A stretch of DNA of 64,000 nucleotides from Pectinatus haikarae (GCF_015732185.1 NZ_WIQM01000015.1:62001-126000); one strand, 5' to 3'; positions 37,698-47,702 are shown, counted from the stretch's first letter. Translations and numbers: made by a program. The notes: a model not told the origin generated them from the sequence alone.

Positions 37698-39527
37698 ATG
37701 TGTGGAATTGTTGGTTATGTAGGAAGCAAACAGGCTGAACCGTTTCTCATTGACGGTTTGACCAAACTCGAATATCGCGGCTATGATTCTGCCGGAATCG
37801 CTGTTTTTGACGGCGATAAAATCAATCTGGAAAAATCAGTTGGCCGTCTTGATGCGTTAAAATCAAAAATCAAGGGACATGAACCGAAAGGCGTCATTGG
37901 CATCGGTCATACGAGATGGGCTACCCACGGTGGTCCGTCCGACATCAACGCCCATCCGCATATGGACTGCAAGGGTGACTTTGCTGTCGTCCATAACGGC
38001 ATTATTGAAAATTACATGCAGCTTAAAGATGAGCTCATAGAAAAAGGCCATAAATTTTTATCCGAAACGGATACAGAAGTAGTAGTTCACTTGCTTGAAG
38101 ACATATATGACGGGGATTTTGAAACTGCTGTCCGCGAAGTTCTGAAGAGGATTGAAGGTTCATACTCTCTGCTGTTCATGTCGAGAAAAGACCCTGATAA
38201 GCTTATCTGCACCAAAAAGGATAATCCGCTTATTGTCGGACTTGGTGACGGAGAAAACTTCATAGCTTCGGATATCCCGGCTATAATTGGCTATACACGC
38301 CGCAATTATATAATCAATGACGGCGAAATAGCTGTAGTAAAAAAAGATTCTATATGGATAACTAATCATGAGGGCCTGCCCGTAACGAAAAAAGTTTTTG
38401 AAGTAAATTGGAATGCAGAAGCTGCTGAAAAAGGCGGCTATGAGCACTTCATGCTCAAGGAAATATACGAACAGCCTAAAGCTGTTCGTGACACAGTAAT
38501 GCCTCGTATTGCCAAGGATAATCTCAGTGTGGTGCTTGACGAATTAAAATGGAATAAAGAATACCTTGATTCCTTCCACAAAATTTTTATCGTTGCCTGC
38601 GGTACAGCTTATCATGCAGGACTCGTCGGCAAATACTATATTGAAAAACTTGCCCGCATACCTGTTGAACTAGATATAGCATCAGAATTCCGCTATCGTG
38701 ATCCGATAGTTGATGAACATACGCTGGTAATAGTTATAAGCCAGTCAGGCGAAACTATTGACACCTTGGCTGCATTAAAAGAAACAAAACGACTTGGTGC
38801 AAAAACATTGGCTATTACCAATGTAGTGGGCTCTTCTATTGCTCGAGATGCGGATGAAGTCATTTATACATGGGCTGGTCCTGAAATAGCTGTTGCTTCT
38901 ACAAAAGCATATACAACCCAGCTCGTGACTATGTTCCTATTGGCAATGTACATGGCCGGAATAAAAAAATGCATCTCTGCCGATCGTACCGAACAGCTTT
39001 TAAAACAACTTCGCGAACTGCCTGCTCAAATTGATAGAACACTGGAAGATACAGAACCAATCAAAACATTTGCCAAGCAATATGGCTTTAACGAGGATGT
39101 TTTCTTTATAGGCCGGTCCTTGGATTATAACGTTGCTCTTGAAGGTGCTTTAAAACTGAAAGAAATTTCTTATATTCACGCTGAAGCTTACGCTGCCGGC
39201 GAACTGAAACATGGCACGCTGGCACTTATAATTAAGGGTGTACCGGTTATAGCGCTGGCAACACAGAAAAGTGTTTATGAAAAAACCATCAGCAACATTA
39301 AGGAAATAAAAGCGCGTGATGCTGTTGTTATCGGTATTACCTCAGAAAACAATAATGATCTGATAAAATGCGTCGATCATGTGATAAAGGTTCCTGCTAC
39401 CGATGAACTTTTGATCCCGCTTTTGACAGTAGTCCCTCTTCAATTGTTGGCGTATTATGCTGCTATTACCCGTGGTTGCGATGTAGATAAACCTCGCAAT
39501 TTGGCAAAATCCGTAACAGTTGAGTAA
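37698..39527 (+). CDS. glmS: Glutamine--fructose-6-phosphate aminotransferase (isomerising)
   Basis: 609 residues, family length. The N-terminal glutaminase domain begins with the catalytic Cys2 in MCGIVGYVG and has LEYRGYDSAGIAV; two SIS domains follow (VVISQSGETIDTLAAL) and the C-terminus ends PRNLAKSVTVE. It makes glucosamine-6-phosphate for cell wall and surface polymers. It is controlled by the ribozyme in its leader and ended by a terminator 13 bases later. Confidence 0.98.
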   Translation: MCGIVGYVGSKQAEPFLIDGLTKLEYRGYDSAGIAVFDGDKINLEKSVGRLDALKSKIKGHEPKGVIGIGHTRWATHGGPSDINAHPHMDCKGDFAVVHNGIIENYMQLKDELIEKGHKFLSETDTEVVVHLLEDIYDGDFETAVREVLKRIEGSYSLLFMSRKDPDKLICTKKDNPLIVGLGDGENFIASDIPAIIGYTRRNYIINDGEIAVVKKDSIWITNHEGLPVTKKVFEVNWNAEAAEKGGYEHFMLKEIYEQPKAVRDTVMPRIAKDNLSVVLDELKWNKEYLDSFHKIFIVACGTAYHAGLVGKYYIEKLARIPVELDIASEFRYRDPIVDEHTLVIVISQSGETIDTLAALKETKRLGAKTLAITNVVGSSIARDADEVIYTWAGPEIAVASTKAYTTQLVTMFLLAMYMAGIKKCISADRTEQLLKQLRELPAQIDRTLEDTEPIKTFAKQYGFNEDVFFIGRSLDYNVALEGALKLKEISYIHAEAYAAGELKHGTLALIIKGVPVIALATQKSVYEKTISNIKEIKARDAVVIGITSENNNDLIKCVDHVIKVPATDELLIPLLTVVPLQLLAYYAAITRGCDVDKPRNLAKSVTVE

Positions 39528-39540
39528 ATAGTTATTCGCA

Positions 39541-39573
39541 GGCTGCCGCAGCTGATTGCGGCAGCCTTTTCCA
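39541..39573 (+). terminator. Terminator after glmS
   Basis: A perfect 10-bp stem GGCTGCCGCA / TGCGGCAGCC around GCTGAT, followed by TTTTCC. Confidence 0.88.
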
Positions 39574-39651
39574 TTTTGTATATCTTCTCATCAGCGCAGT
39601 CCATATTTACCGCTGCAATATTATTAAACTGCATATTATCAGGAGGTTTTT

Positions 39652-40290
39652 ATGAAAGCATTTATTTTTGATATGGACGGAGTTATTATTGACAGTGAAC
39701 CGATGCATAACGCGACTCTTTCAGAAATGCTGAAAGAATACAATATCACCGCAGATGAAGAATATATGTTCACACTAAGCGGCCTTAATATCAGTGCGAT
39801 GTATCGTAAAGTGAAAAAAGAAAAGGGACTCTTGATCCCCGCTGATATATTTATCAATGAATACAACAGCAGAATTTTATCACATGTCCAAACAAATAAA
39901 ATAGAAGCTATCAATGGTATTTACAAATTATTGCTTGATCTTAAAAAACATAATGTACCAACTGCCGTTGCGTCATCTTCTCCTATTGAATTTATCGAGG
40001 CCAATATAAGCAGACTAAACTTTAACGCATATTTTCAATTTCTGCTCAGCGGGAATGAGGTAAAGCACGGCAAACCCGCTCCTGACATTTATCTCACAGC
40101 GGCACAGCGACTTGACGTCCTGCCTCAGGAATGTATCGTTCTTGAGGATTCGCATAATGGTGTCACTGCGGCAAAGTCTGCCGGCATGACCTGTATAGGT
40201 TTCCAGAACCCCAACAGCGGCACTCAGGATATCAGCAAGGCTGATATGATCGTTGACAGTGTGACTCAAATTGACATTTCGGTTCTTTAA
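39652..40290 (+). CDS. HAD hydrolase, beta-phosphoglucomutase-like
   Basis: 212 residues. Motif 1 is FDMDGVIIDSEPMHN (D8, D10), motif 2 VASSSPIEF, motif 3 KHGKPAPDIY and motif 4 LEDSHNGVTAAKSAGM, the pattern of the PgmB/YcjU/sugar phosphatase branch with a helical cap. It could be a mutase or a small sugar phosphatase. It is a single gene with a good AGGAGG site and its own terminator, between glmS and the mannitol operon. Confidence 0.85.
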   Translation: MKAFIFDMDGVIIDSEPMHNATLSEMLKEYNITADEEYMFTLSGLNISAMYRKVKKEKGLLIPADIFINEYNSRILSHVQTNKIEAINGIYKLLLDLKKHNVPTAVASSSPIEFIEANISRLNFNAYFQFLLSGNEVKHGKPAPDIYLTAAQRLDVLPQECIVLEDSHNGVTAAKSAGMTCIGFQNPNSGTQDISKADMIVDSVTQIDISVL

Positions 40291-40335
40291 TTTATTATTC
40301 ATCACAATATATTTTATGCAAGATTGCCTTCTTTG

Positions 40336-40362
40336 AGTCTGCCATTTTGGCAGGCTTTTTAT
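40336..40362 (+). terminator. Terminator after the HAD gene
   Basis: Stem GTCTGCC / GGCAGGC around ATTTT, followed by TTTTTATTT. Confidence 0.8.
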
Positions 40363-40505
40363 TTATTATCAACCAATAAGATAACTATCCCCTATCTTTT
40401 ATTTACAGCAAAAAATTATATTATTTGCAATGTATATTCCAAATATTAAATTTATCTATTCGATTTTGTCTTAAATTGATTGGTACTTATCAATATGTCT
40501 TTTGA

Positions 40506-40534
40506 TTGTATATATTTTTATTATATTCTATAAT
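40506..40534 (+). promoter_or_regulatory. Promoter of the mannitol operon
   Basis: TTGTAT (40506-40511), 17-base spacer, perfect TATAAT (40529-40534). No clear catabolite-responsive element was seen nearby. Confidence 0.65.
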
Positions 40535-40600
40535 TAAAATAACTTAATTAAGCAATTTGTCAACGATGAATCTTCTGAGTGATCATTAGGAGGATGAAAA

Positions 40601-42709
40601 TTGAATAAAGGGGAAATAAGTCCAAGAGTAAAAAGCATTATTCTTATTTTGTGCGCCCAGAAAAATTTTATGACGATAAGAGCTATCGCTGTTAAGCTAT
40701 CTGTCAGTACAAAAACAGTAATACGCGATCTTCCAGAAATAGAAAAACTTATAGGAAAATATCATGCACATCTGGACAAAAAACAGGGTGTTGGCATTTG
40801 TCTGCAAGGCAGTGAAGATGTTTTAATAAGGATAAAAGCAGCATTTGACACAGCTCCGGAAAAACTTATTTATCAACCCAAAGAACGCTCTACCTTTTTA
40901 ACAGCACGGCTGCTGCAAAATCAGGCTCCTATCAAACTTTTTGAACTTTCAACGGAACTCAATGTCGCTGAAAGCACCATAAGCAGTGATCTGGACAAGC
41001 TCGAAGATTGGTTTATCAAACATAAGCTTATACTCATACGCAAACCGGGGCTCGGCGTATATGTGAGCGGCTCGGAAAAAAATATACGCAAAGCTATCCT
41101 TCATTGTATTTATGAAAATATTGATGAAAAATCTTTGGTAAGTATCCTTCATGATACACTTTCCCGAAAACATGACGTAAAAAACCTGGTCGATCAATCT
41201 TCACAAAGACTTTTGAATCTTGTTGACACTCATGTCCTGCACAGGCTGGAAACCGTTCTTCGGCAAATCGAAACAAAGGATTCTTTTAAATTATCCGACA
41301 ATGCCTATGTCGGTCTGCTGATTCATCTTGCACTGGCAATACAGCGTATGGGACAAAACGAAAAAATAAGTTTTGATGATTCATTTTTAAAGCAGCTTTC
41401 CGGGAAAAAAGAATTTACGATCAGCAAACAAATAGCCTTATCAATAGAAAAAATGTTCAGCATCAGTGTTCCGCGCGAAGAAATAGGATATATCGCAATG
41501 CATCTGCTCGGAACACGGAATGAATATTACACCGGCAGCACTCCTTTTATTCCCAATTTCCAGCTCGTACAGCTGGCAAAAAAAATTATAAAAACTGCTC
41601 AGGCTGAGACTGGTCAAAAGCTTGAGAATAACGAAAAACTGCTTATCGGTCTTGTAAATCATCTCGGTCCATCCATAAGCCGATTGAAAATGGGTATGGA
41701 AATACGCAATCCCCTGCTGTCCGATATAAAAAAAGATTATGCACAGCTCATGCAGCTCAGCCGCATATGCTGCACACCTTTATATAAAATAGTCGGCCCG
41801 CATATTCCTGATTCTGAAGTAGCTTATATTGCCATGCATCTTGGTGCTGCCTTAGAAGACACAAAGCACACTTCCCAGACAAAATATCATGTGGCCATAG
41901 CATGCCCGACAGGACTGGGGTCTTCTAAACTTCTTGCCTCTCGCATAAAGCATGAATTTAATAGGATCCACATCGTGGATATTATTTCTGCCCTGCGTCT
42001 TGACTCGAACAAACTTTCAAAGGAAAATATTGACTTTATTATATCCACAGTCCCTATTCCCGACGCTTCGCTTCCCGTTTTGGTAGTAAATGCTCTGCTT
42101 CGTTCCGAGGATATTCATTCCATCAATAAATTTCTTTTAGTCTGTAAGTCTTCTTCAAAAAATATACGTTCCGCTTCAAAAGAGCAGCTTCCCTTTCAGG
42201 ACGCTTTATTGCAGCTTACTCACTATCAAACCGCTATCTTTGATATACTAAACAAATTTATCTTTATTGATGAAACCGGGCCAATACATGTGAATGATCT
42301 TATCAAAAAAATAGGATCTTTGCTAAGCGATGACAATGCCGATGACGCTGTTACCCAGGCAATATGGGAGAGGGAAAAATACGGCAGTACCTTTCTTTAT
42401 GACCAGAAAATCATGCTTCTGCATTGCCGCGCTCCCGTGAGCTCTTCGCGTCTGTCTATTGCAAGAATAGAAAATGGTTTTTCGCACACGGATGCTTCTG
42501 TCAAGCTCACAGCTGCGGTGGCGCTGGTCATCCCGATCAACGGTTATCAGGAAAATGCCGAAACAATGGGTGCCATAACTGAGGCGATGGCCGAAAATTG
42601 GCTTTTTTCTTCCACAATAACTAATGGGACAAAAAATGATATTCTAAAAGCTTTGGAAACAATTCTAAAAAGTTTCCTGCAAAAAAAGATCAATCTATTG
42701 CTAACCTAA
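40601..42709 (+). CDS. mtlR: MtlR-type PRD-containing transcriptional activator
   Basis: 702 residues. Order of domains: helix-turn-helix (about 8-60, MTIRAIAVKLSVSTKTVIRDL), a second DNA-binding part, PRD1 (LIHLALAIQRMG; IGYIAMHLLGTR), PRD2 (LVNHLGPSISRLK; VAYIAMHLGAAL), an EIIB-Gat-like domain with CPTGLGSSKLL and a C-terminal EIIA-like domain (IMLLHCRAPV). PTS phosphorylation of these domains tunes activity. It starts with TTG behind AGGAGG, and mtlA-mtlD follow without a visible promoter. Confidence 0.92.
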   Translation: MNKGEISPRVKSIILILCAQKNFMTIRAIAVKLSVSTKTVIRDLPEIEKLIGKYHAHLDKKQGVGICLQGSEDVLIRIKAAFDTAPEKLIYQPKERSTFLTARLLQNQAPIKLFELSTELNVAESTISSDLDKLEDWFIKHKLILIRKPGLGVYVSGSEKNIRKAILHCIYENIDEKSLVSILHDTLSRKHDVKNLVDQSSQRLLNLVDTHVLHRLETVLRQIETKDSFKLSDNAYVGLLIHLALAIQRMGQNEKISFDDSFLKQLSGKKEFTISKQIALSIEKMFSISVPREEIGYIAMHLLGTRNEYYTGSTPFIPNFQLVQLAKKIIKTAQAETGQKLENNEKLLIGLVNHLGPSISRLKMGMEIRNPLLSDIKKDYAQLMQLSRICCTPLYKIVGPHIPDSEVAYIAMHLGAALEDTKHTSQTKYHVAIACPTGLGSSKLLASRIKHEFNRIHIVDIISALRLDSNKLSKENIDFIISTVPIPDASLPVLVVNALLRSEDIHSINKFLLVCKSSSKNIRSASKEQLPFQDALLQLTHYQTAIFDILNKFIFIDETGPIHVNDLIKKIGSLLSDDNADDAVTQAIWEREKYGSTFLYDQKIMLLHCRAPVSSSRLSIARIENGFSHTDASVKLTAAVALVIPINGYQENAETMGAITEAMAENWLFSSTITNGTKNDILKALETILKSFLQKKINLLLT

Positions 42710-42756
42710 ATTATTATTAATTTTATTAAAAATTACAAAACGGAGGTATTAACATC

Positions 42757-44649
42757 ATGAATGAAAATGCTAAAACAAATACCATTCAGGAAAGCATTCA
42801 GGTTTTTGGCCGCTTTCTAAGCGGTATGGTAATGCCCAATATAGGTGCTTTTATTGCCTGGGGCTTGCTGACAGCTTTATTCATACCCACGGGCTGGCTG
42901 CCTAACGAATATCTTGCCAAAGCCAGCGGTCCAATGGTCCAATGGCTTATACCTTTACTGATAGGTTACAGCGGCGGACGGGCTGTATATGATCACAGAG
43001 GCGGTGTAGTAGGTGCCATAGCAACGGCTGGTGTCATCGCCGGTGCGGATATACCGATGTTTCTTGGTTCCATGATAATGGGACCTTTAGGCGGATGGGT
43101 CATCAAAAAATTTGATGATGCTTTTCAGGAAAGCATCCCTGCCGGTTTTGAAATGCTGGTCAACAATTTTTCCGCAGGTATCATCGGCGCTATACTTGCT
43201 GTGCTTGCCTATGTAGTCGTAGGTCCGATCGTGCTCGGTTTAAACAATATCCTGCGGGCTGCCGTCGAGTTTCTCGTAAATATAAACCTTATTCCTCTTG
43301 TTTCCATACTCGTTGAACCGGGAAAAATACTTTTCCTGAACAATGCGATCAATCATGGCATTTTTACACCTATAGGAATTCAAGAATCGCAAAACTTCGG
43401 TAAATCTTTATTTTTCCTGATTGAAGCAAATCCTGGTCCCGGTCTTGGTGTTCTTCTTGCTTTCTGCCTGTTTGGCAAGGGCAGTGCCAAAGGTTCTGCC
43501 CCCGGTGCCGTCATAATCCATTTTCTCGGCGGTATACATGAAATATATTTTCCTTATATCCTCATGAAACCAATGCTTCTGCTGGCTTTAATCCCTGCTG
43601 GTATGTGCGGTGTTCTGACATTGCATATCTTAAATGGCGGTCTCATAGCTCCCGCTTCTCCCGGCAGCATTTTCGCCGTTTTGGCCATGACACCAAAAGG
43701 CGCATATTTTGCCAATATAGCGGCCGTAGTAGTTGCCACAGCAGTCTCTTTCATCATAGCTTCGATCATTCTCAAATCTTCCAAAGATACTGGGGACAAT
43801 ACCGCACTGGAAGCTGCTAAGGCAGATATGAAATCAATGAAAAATCTTGGTAAGGCTTCAAATGAAAATAAAATTATTCCCGGCACACAAATAAAGAAAA
43901 TCATCTATGCCTGCGACGCAGGAATGGGATCTTCCGCAATGGGTGCGAGCGCTCTGCGGAACAAATTCAAAAAAGCCGGCTTTACTAATATTTCCATAAC
44001 TAATTGCGCCATCGAAAATATTCCTGCCGATGCCCAGATAGTCGTTTCCCATGAAAAATTGGCGGAACGGGCAGAAAAAGCATCTCCGCAGGCAGAACAT
44101 ATCTTCGTCACTGATTTTCTGCAGAACAATGTCTTTGATCTTTTGGCCCAGCGAATACGTCAAAATTCAGCTGCCGCTGATGTCCCCGCCGCTGTTCCAG
44201 ATGACAAACCGGCTGCTTTTAACGGCAGTGTCTTGAAGATCGAAAATATCAAAATCGGCCTAAACACCGTTTCCCACGATGAAGCCATCAAAATGGCCGG
44301 ACAAATCCTCGTAGACGGCGGATATGTAAATAACGACTATATTGCCGCCATGCTGCGCCGCGAAGAACAGATCAGTACCTACATCGGCAAGGGCGTCTCC
44401 ATACCGCACGGTGACAGCAGCGCCAAAGGCGAAATCAAAGCTTCCGGACTTTCCGTACTGCAATTTCCGCAGGGTGTGAAATTTGGCGACGAAACAGCCT
44501 ATATAGTTATCGGCATAGCCGGCATAGGCAACGAGCATTTAACTATACTTTCCAATATAGCCACTATGCTGGATGAAAATGAAAATGCCGTAACGATCCT
44601 TAAGAATGCAAAAACACCGCAGGAAATCTATGATCTATTCACGAAATAA
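42757..44649 (+). CDS. mtlA: PTS mannitol transporter EIICBA
   Basis: 630 residues with all three domains fused. The EIIC membrane domain (about 1-345) opens VQVFGRFLSGMVMPNIGAFI-like and contains GPGLGVLLAFCLFG; EIIB has the phospho-cysteine in IIYACDAGMGSSAMGAS; EIIA has the phospho-histidine in GVSIPHGDSSAKGEI. It imports mannitol as mannitol-1-phosphate. Many Firmicutes encode EIIA separately as MtlF; the fusion here resembles enteric MtlA. mtlD follows. Confidence 0.96.
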   Translation: MNENAKTNTIQESIQVFGRFLSGMVMPNIGAFIAWGLLTALFIPTGWLPNEYLAKASGPMVQWLIPLLIGYSGGRAVYDHRGGVVGAIATAGVIAGADIPMFLGSMIMGPLGGWVIKKFDDAFQESIPAGFEMLVNNFSAGIIGAILAVLAYVVVGPIVLGLNNILRAAVEFLVNINLIPLVSILVEPGKILFLNNAINHGIFTPIGIQESQNFGKSLFFLIEANPGPGLGVLLAFCLFGKGSAKGSAPGAVIIHFLGGIHEIYFPYILMKPMLLLALIPAGMCGVLTLHILNGGLIAPASPGSIFAVLAMTPKGAYFANIAAVVVATAVSFIIASIILKSSKDTGDNTALEAAKADMKSMKNLGKASNENKIIPGTQIKKIIYACDAGMGSSAMGASALRNKFKKAGFTNISITNCAIENIPADAQIVVSHEKLAERAEKASPQAEHIFVTDFLQNNVFDLLAQRIRQNSAAADVPAAVPDDKPAAFNGSVLKIENIKIGLNTVSHDEAIKMAGQILVDGGYVNNDYIAAMLRREEQISTYIGKGVSIPHGDSSAKGEIKASGLSVLQFPQGVKFGDETAYIVIGIAGIGNEHLTILSNIATMLDENENAVTILKNAKTPQEIYDLFTK

Positions 44650-44732
44650 TTATTGATAAAGCTTTTCTGAGACAGATATATCTTTCTCAGGCTGATCAGA
44701 AATTAAACACAACTATTCAGGAGGAGTTCACA

Positions 44733-45878
44733 TTGAAAGCAGTACATTTTGGTGCAGGCAATATCGGCCGTGGTTTTATAGGAGAACTGCTCCATAATTC
44801 CGGCTTTGAGATCACTTTTATCGAAGTAGACAAACACACAGTAGATTATATAAATAAAACCAACAGTTATGATGTATATATTATCAACGACAACTATCGT
44901 AAAGAAGTAATTGATAATGTTTGTGCGGTTTCCCCCATAACTGATGAGAAAAAGGCTATTGATGCAATCATTGCAGCGGATATAATAACCACGTCCGTTT
45001 GTGTCGATAATCTGCCGAAAATTGCCGGCACTTTGGCAAAAGGACTTAAGGAACGTCTTGCTAAAAGTGGAAGCAAAGTAAATATTTTATCATGCGAAAA
45101 CGCATTTTACGCCACTGATATGCTGAAAAAAGCTCTGACAGAATGTAAATTCGCTTTGACGGAAGAAGAGCTTGATTCTATCGGCTGTTTTCCTAACGTA
45201 GCCGTCGACCGCATTGCATTAAGCACAGAGCAGGACGGCATTCGTATTCCGCAGATAGAGATTTCTTTTGAACTTGTCATCGAAAAAAACAAACTTAAAG
45301 ATCCGTCAAGCCAACCCATCAAGGGAGCTGAATACGCTGACAATCTTGGTATGTATCTGGAAAGAAAACTTTATGTATTCAACTGCGGACATGCTACGGC
45401 AGCATATCTTGGCTATGCAAAAAAATTACCGACAATTTATGACGCGTTGAATGATAAGGCCATTTACGCTTCTGTAGTAGCTGCCATGCGCGAATCTGCT
45501 GTCATGATGACAAAGAAATTTCCTTTCACAACAGAAGAGCTGGAAACCTTCATCCAAAAAATATTGAAACGTATCTCACTTAAAGATCTGCATGATGAAG
45601 TTACCCGTGTCGGCCGTTCACCGATCAGGAAACTTGGCAGAAAAGATCGTTTGGTCGGCCCTGCCATGCTGGCTCAGGAATATGCTCTTCCTAATGAACA
45701 CTTGGCAGCAGCCATCGCCGCCGGATATCACTTTGATTACGCAGAAGATGAACAGGCCGCGGAAATTCAAAATTTCATAAAAAGCAATGGCATCGAAAAA
45801 GCTGTGGAAAAATATTCTCAGCTTACAAGCAGCGATCCTTTATTTGGAAAAATAGTATCTGCTTACAATAATATATAG
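44733..45878 (+). CDS. mtlD: Mannitol-1-phosphate 5-dehydrogenase
   Basis: 381 residues with the Rossmann opening MKAVHFGAGNIGRGFIGELL and the polyol dehydrogenase core (VAVDRIALS; LYVFNCGHATAAYLGY; GRSPIRKLGRKDRLVGPA). It oxidises mannitol-1-phosphate to fructose-6-phosphate with NAD. It starts with TTG behind AGGAGGAG. An intercistronic hairpin CTGAGA / TCTCAG (44667-44690) may set mRNA stability relative to mtlA. Confidence 0.97.
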   Translation: MKAVHFGAGNIGRGFIGELLHNSGFEITFIEVDKHTVDYINKTNSYDVYIINDNYRKEVIDNVCAVSPITDEKKAIDAIIAADIITTSVCVDNLPKIAGTLAKGLKERLAKSGSKVNILSCENAFYATDMLKKALTECKFALTEEELDSIGCFPNVAVDRIALSTEQDGIRIPQIEISFELVIEKNKLKDPSSQPIKGAEYADNLGMYLERKLYVFNCGHATAAYLGYAKKLPTIYDALNDKAIYASVVAAMRESAVMMTKKFPFTTEELETFIQKILKRISLKDLHDEVTRVGRSPIRKLGRKDRLVGPAMLAQEYALPNEHLAAAIAAGYHFDYAEDEQAAEIQNFIKSNGIEKAVEKYSQLTSSDPLFGKIVSAYNNI

Positions 45879-45894
45879 CAACAATTTTTATAAG

Positions 45895-45932
45895 AAGGCA
45901 CGGCATCATTTAAACGATACCGTGCCTTTTAT
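45895..45932 (+). terminator. Terminator after the mannitol operon
   Basis: Stem AAGGCACGG(C)ATC / GAT(A)CCGTGCCTT followed by TTATATT, 16 bases past mtlD. Confidence 0.85.
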
Positions 45933-45985
45933 ATTGCCCGGTATTAGCACCATCCTTTTTAGCAAAACTTTGTTTACAATAAATA

Positions 45986-46014
45986 TTGCTTCTAAAAAAA
46001 CAACGCAGTATAAT
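45986..46014 (+). promoter_or_regulatory. Promoter of the small gene at 46058
   Basis: TTGCTT (45986-45991), 17-base spacer, perfect TATAAT (46009-46014). Confidence 0.65.
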
Positions 46015-46057
46015 TAATATATATTTTTTAATAAGTACGAAGGGATTTGATATTGTT

Positions 46058-46360
46058 ATGATGAGCGATTCTATGCGTGAAATGCTTGATTTAAAGGAAC
46101 TTGCCGAAATAGTTAACGGTGTACACAATGCCAATGCCGATGCCTATCGTGATCGTTTGCGCAAAAAAATGGATGCTATCCCAGAATATGCCTATTTGAA
46201 TTCGTTGCGTATGGAAGATTTTAAAAAATTAGATGATCTGTATGCTGCTGTCAGAGAAATAAAAACTGAAGATGAACTGGAAAAAAGGATAATCCGCACA
46301 CCGGAAGTTCAAAAAAGTGCTTTTCGCCGCTTATGGAAACAGCTTCCCGTTACTGCCTGA
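46058..46360 (+). CDS. Small helical protein of unknown function
   Basis: 100 residues from the first of two ATGs at 46058. The protein is charged and predicted helical (LDLKELAEIVNGVHNANADAY; MEDFKKLDDLYAAVREIK; ELEKRIIRTPEVQKSAFRRL), with no membrane segment, cysteine cluster or signal peptide. I do not recognise a family. The ribosome site GAAGGG is 15 bases away, longer than usual, so a non-standard start a few codons earlier is possible. It is a monocistronic unit with a consensus promoter and terminator. Confidence 0.7.
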   Translation: MMSDSMREMLDLKELAEIVNGVHNANADAYRDRLRKKMDAIPEYAYLNSLRMEDFKKLDDLYAAVREIKTEDELEKRIIRTPEVQKSAFRRLWKQLPVTA

Positions 46361-46409
46361 ATTCCTTAATATTTTGCAATAAAATTTGTCTTTTGCTTTT
46401 GTTGTCGAT

Positions 46410-46448
46410 AAATCCCGCTGCCATTTTTCAAAGCAGCGGGATTTATTT
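46410..46448 (+). terminator. Terminator after the small gene at 46058
   Basis: A 12-bp stem AAATCCCGCTGC / GCAGCGGGATTT, followed by ATTTAC; the hairpin is also T-flanked on the other strand. Confidence 0.75.
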
Positions 46449-46634
46449 ACACTAAAGCTGCAAATTAAACCTGCGCTTAATTATCCTTGTCTTTTTTTGC
46501 CTGGTCTGCCGTTTTATATTTTTCTGCTTTATAAATAATCGGTCCGTGCCAATAGATAATATATCACCGGTAAGAGGGGATATTGCATCAATATAGAACT
46601 ATTATTATATAAAATTAATAGTGAGGTGAATTAT

Positions 46635-47477
46635 ATGTGTAAAACAATACCTGATATAACATTGAACGACGGTTTTAAAATACCGGCAATAGGCTTCGGC
46701 ACATATACATTGAAAGGTAAAAACGGCATCAAATCTATACAAGATGCTGTCAATGCAGGCTATCGCCTGCTTGATTCTGCTTTCAATTACGAAAATGAAG
46801 GCACAGTAGGACACGCTATAAAAAAATGCTTTATCGGACGAGACAAGCTGTTTGTCTGCTCCAAGCTTCCGGGACGCCGCCAAGCTTATCGGGAAGCCCT
46901 GGAAACGATCGAAGAATCTCTTTACAGAGCCGATCTCGACTACTACGATCTTTATCTTATCCATTGGCCGAATCCACGTATCGATCAATACGTGGAAGCA
47001 TGGCAGGCTTTCATAGAAGCAAGAAAAAGAGGCTATATACGCTCTATAGGTGTATGCAATTTTCTTCCTGAACATATTGACCGGCTGCTTAAGGAAACTG
47101 ATGTATGCCCTTGTATTAATCAAATTGAATTACACCCATACTTCAACCAAGAACTTCAGCGAAACTATAACAGCAGCCATCATATTGTCACCCAGTCATG
47201 GAGTCCTTTGGGCCGTGGCAACGCCTTACTCACAGACCCGGTCATTGCCAATATTGCCAATACACATCAAAAATCCGTATCGCAAATTATTCTCCGCTGG
47301 CATGTACAGCTCAATGCGCTGCCTATTCCAAAAGCCTCCGGCATTACTCATCAGCGTGAAAACATTGATATTTTTAATTTTCAATTATCCGATGAAGAAA
47401 TGCTCCAAATTTCAGGTTTGACTCGGACTGACGGCCGCAGCTTCGCTCAGGATCCGGCTGTCTATGAGGAGTTTTAA
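46635..47477 (+). CDS. Aldo/keto reductase
   Basis: 280 residues from the ATG at 46635, eight bases after GAGG; a GTG three codons earlier overlaps the site. The catalytic tetrad is D47 (YRLLDSAFNYENE), Y52, K77 (VCSKLPGRR) and H110 (YLIHWP), and the NADPH-binding end reads IPKASGITHQRENIDIF. It should reduce an aldehyde or ketone with NAD(P)H. Substrate unknown; it stands alone. Confidence 0.9.
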   Translation: MCKTIPDITLNDGFKIPAIGFGTYTLKGKNGIKSIQDAVNAGYRLLDSAFNYENEGTVGHAIKKCFIGRDKLFVCSKLPGRRQAYREALETIEESLYRADLDYYDLYLIHWPNPRIDQYVEAWQAFIEARKRGYIRSIGVCNFLPEHIDRLLKETDVCPCINQIELHPYFNQELQRNYNSSHHIVTQSWSPLGRGNALLTDPVIANIANTHQKSVSQIILRWHVQLNALPIPKASGITHQRENIDIFNFQLSDEEMLQISGLTRTDGRSFAQDPAVYEEF

Positions 47478-47603
47478 ATAATATAAGCTCTCAAAAATGG
47501 CCATTCAATTAATATGTCTTCCACATTTATCTGTTACAGCTCGTGAGCCGATTAACAAAGTAATTTAATTGATCAATTTGATAAATCGAAAAGGATTTTA
47601 CGA

Positions 47604-47702
47604 ATGAAAATGATTCAGGATTTTCTGTTTGATATTTTGGGTTCAATCATACCAGTTTTGGTAACTGTTATGCTGCTGATAGATAGTATAATCAATATAT
47701 AA
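47604..47702 (+). CDS. 32-residue hydrophobic peptide, candidate membrane or toxin-like small protein
   Basis: An ATG at 47604, eight bases after AAAAGGA, encodes 32 residues with one predicted membrane segment (FLFDILGSIIPVLVTVMLLI) and acidic residues at both ends. A good terminator follows 34 bases later, so it looks like a complete small unit. I do not recognise a family; type I toxin, or a small subunit of a membrane complex, are possibilities only. Confidence 0.5.
   Translation: MKMIQDFLFDILGSIIPVLVTVMLLIDSIINI

Noticed and set aside
46490-46575. Minus-strand reading frame of about 27 codons (YWHGPIIYKAEKYKTADQ...)
   Set aside because: No start codon or ribosome site and a stop directly upstream; at most a gene relic, not supportable.
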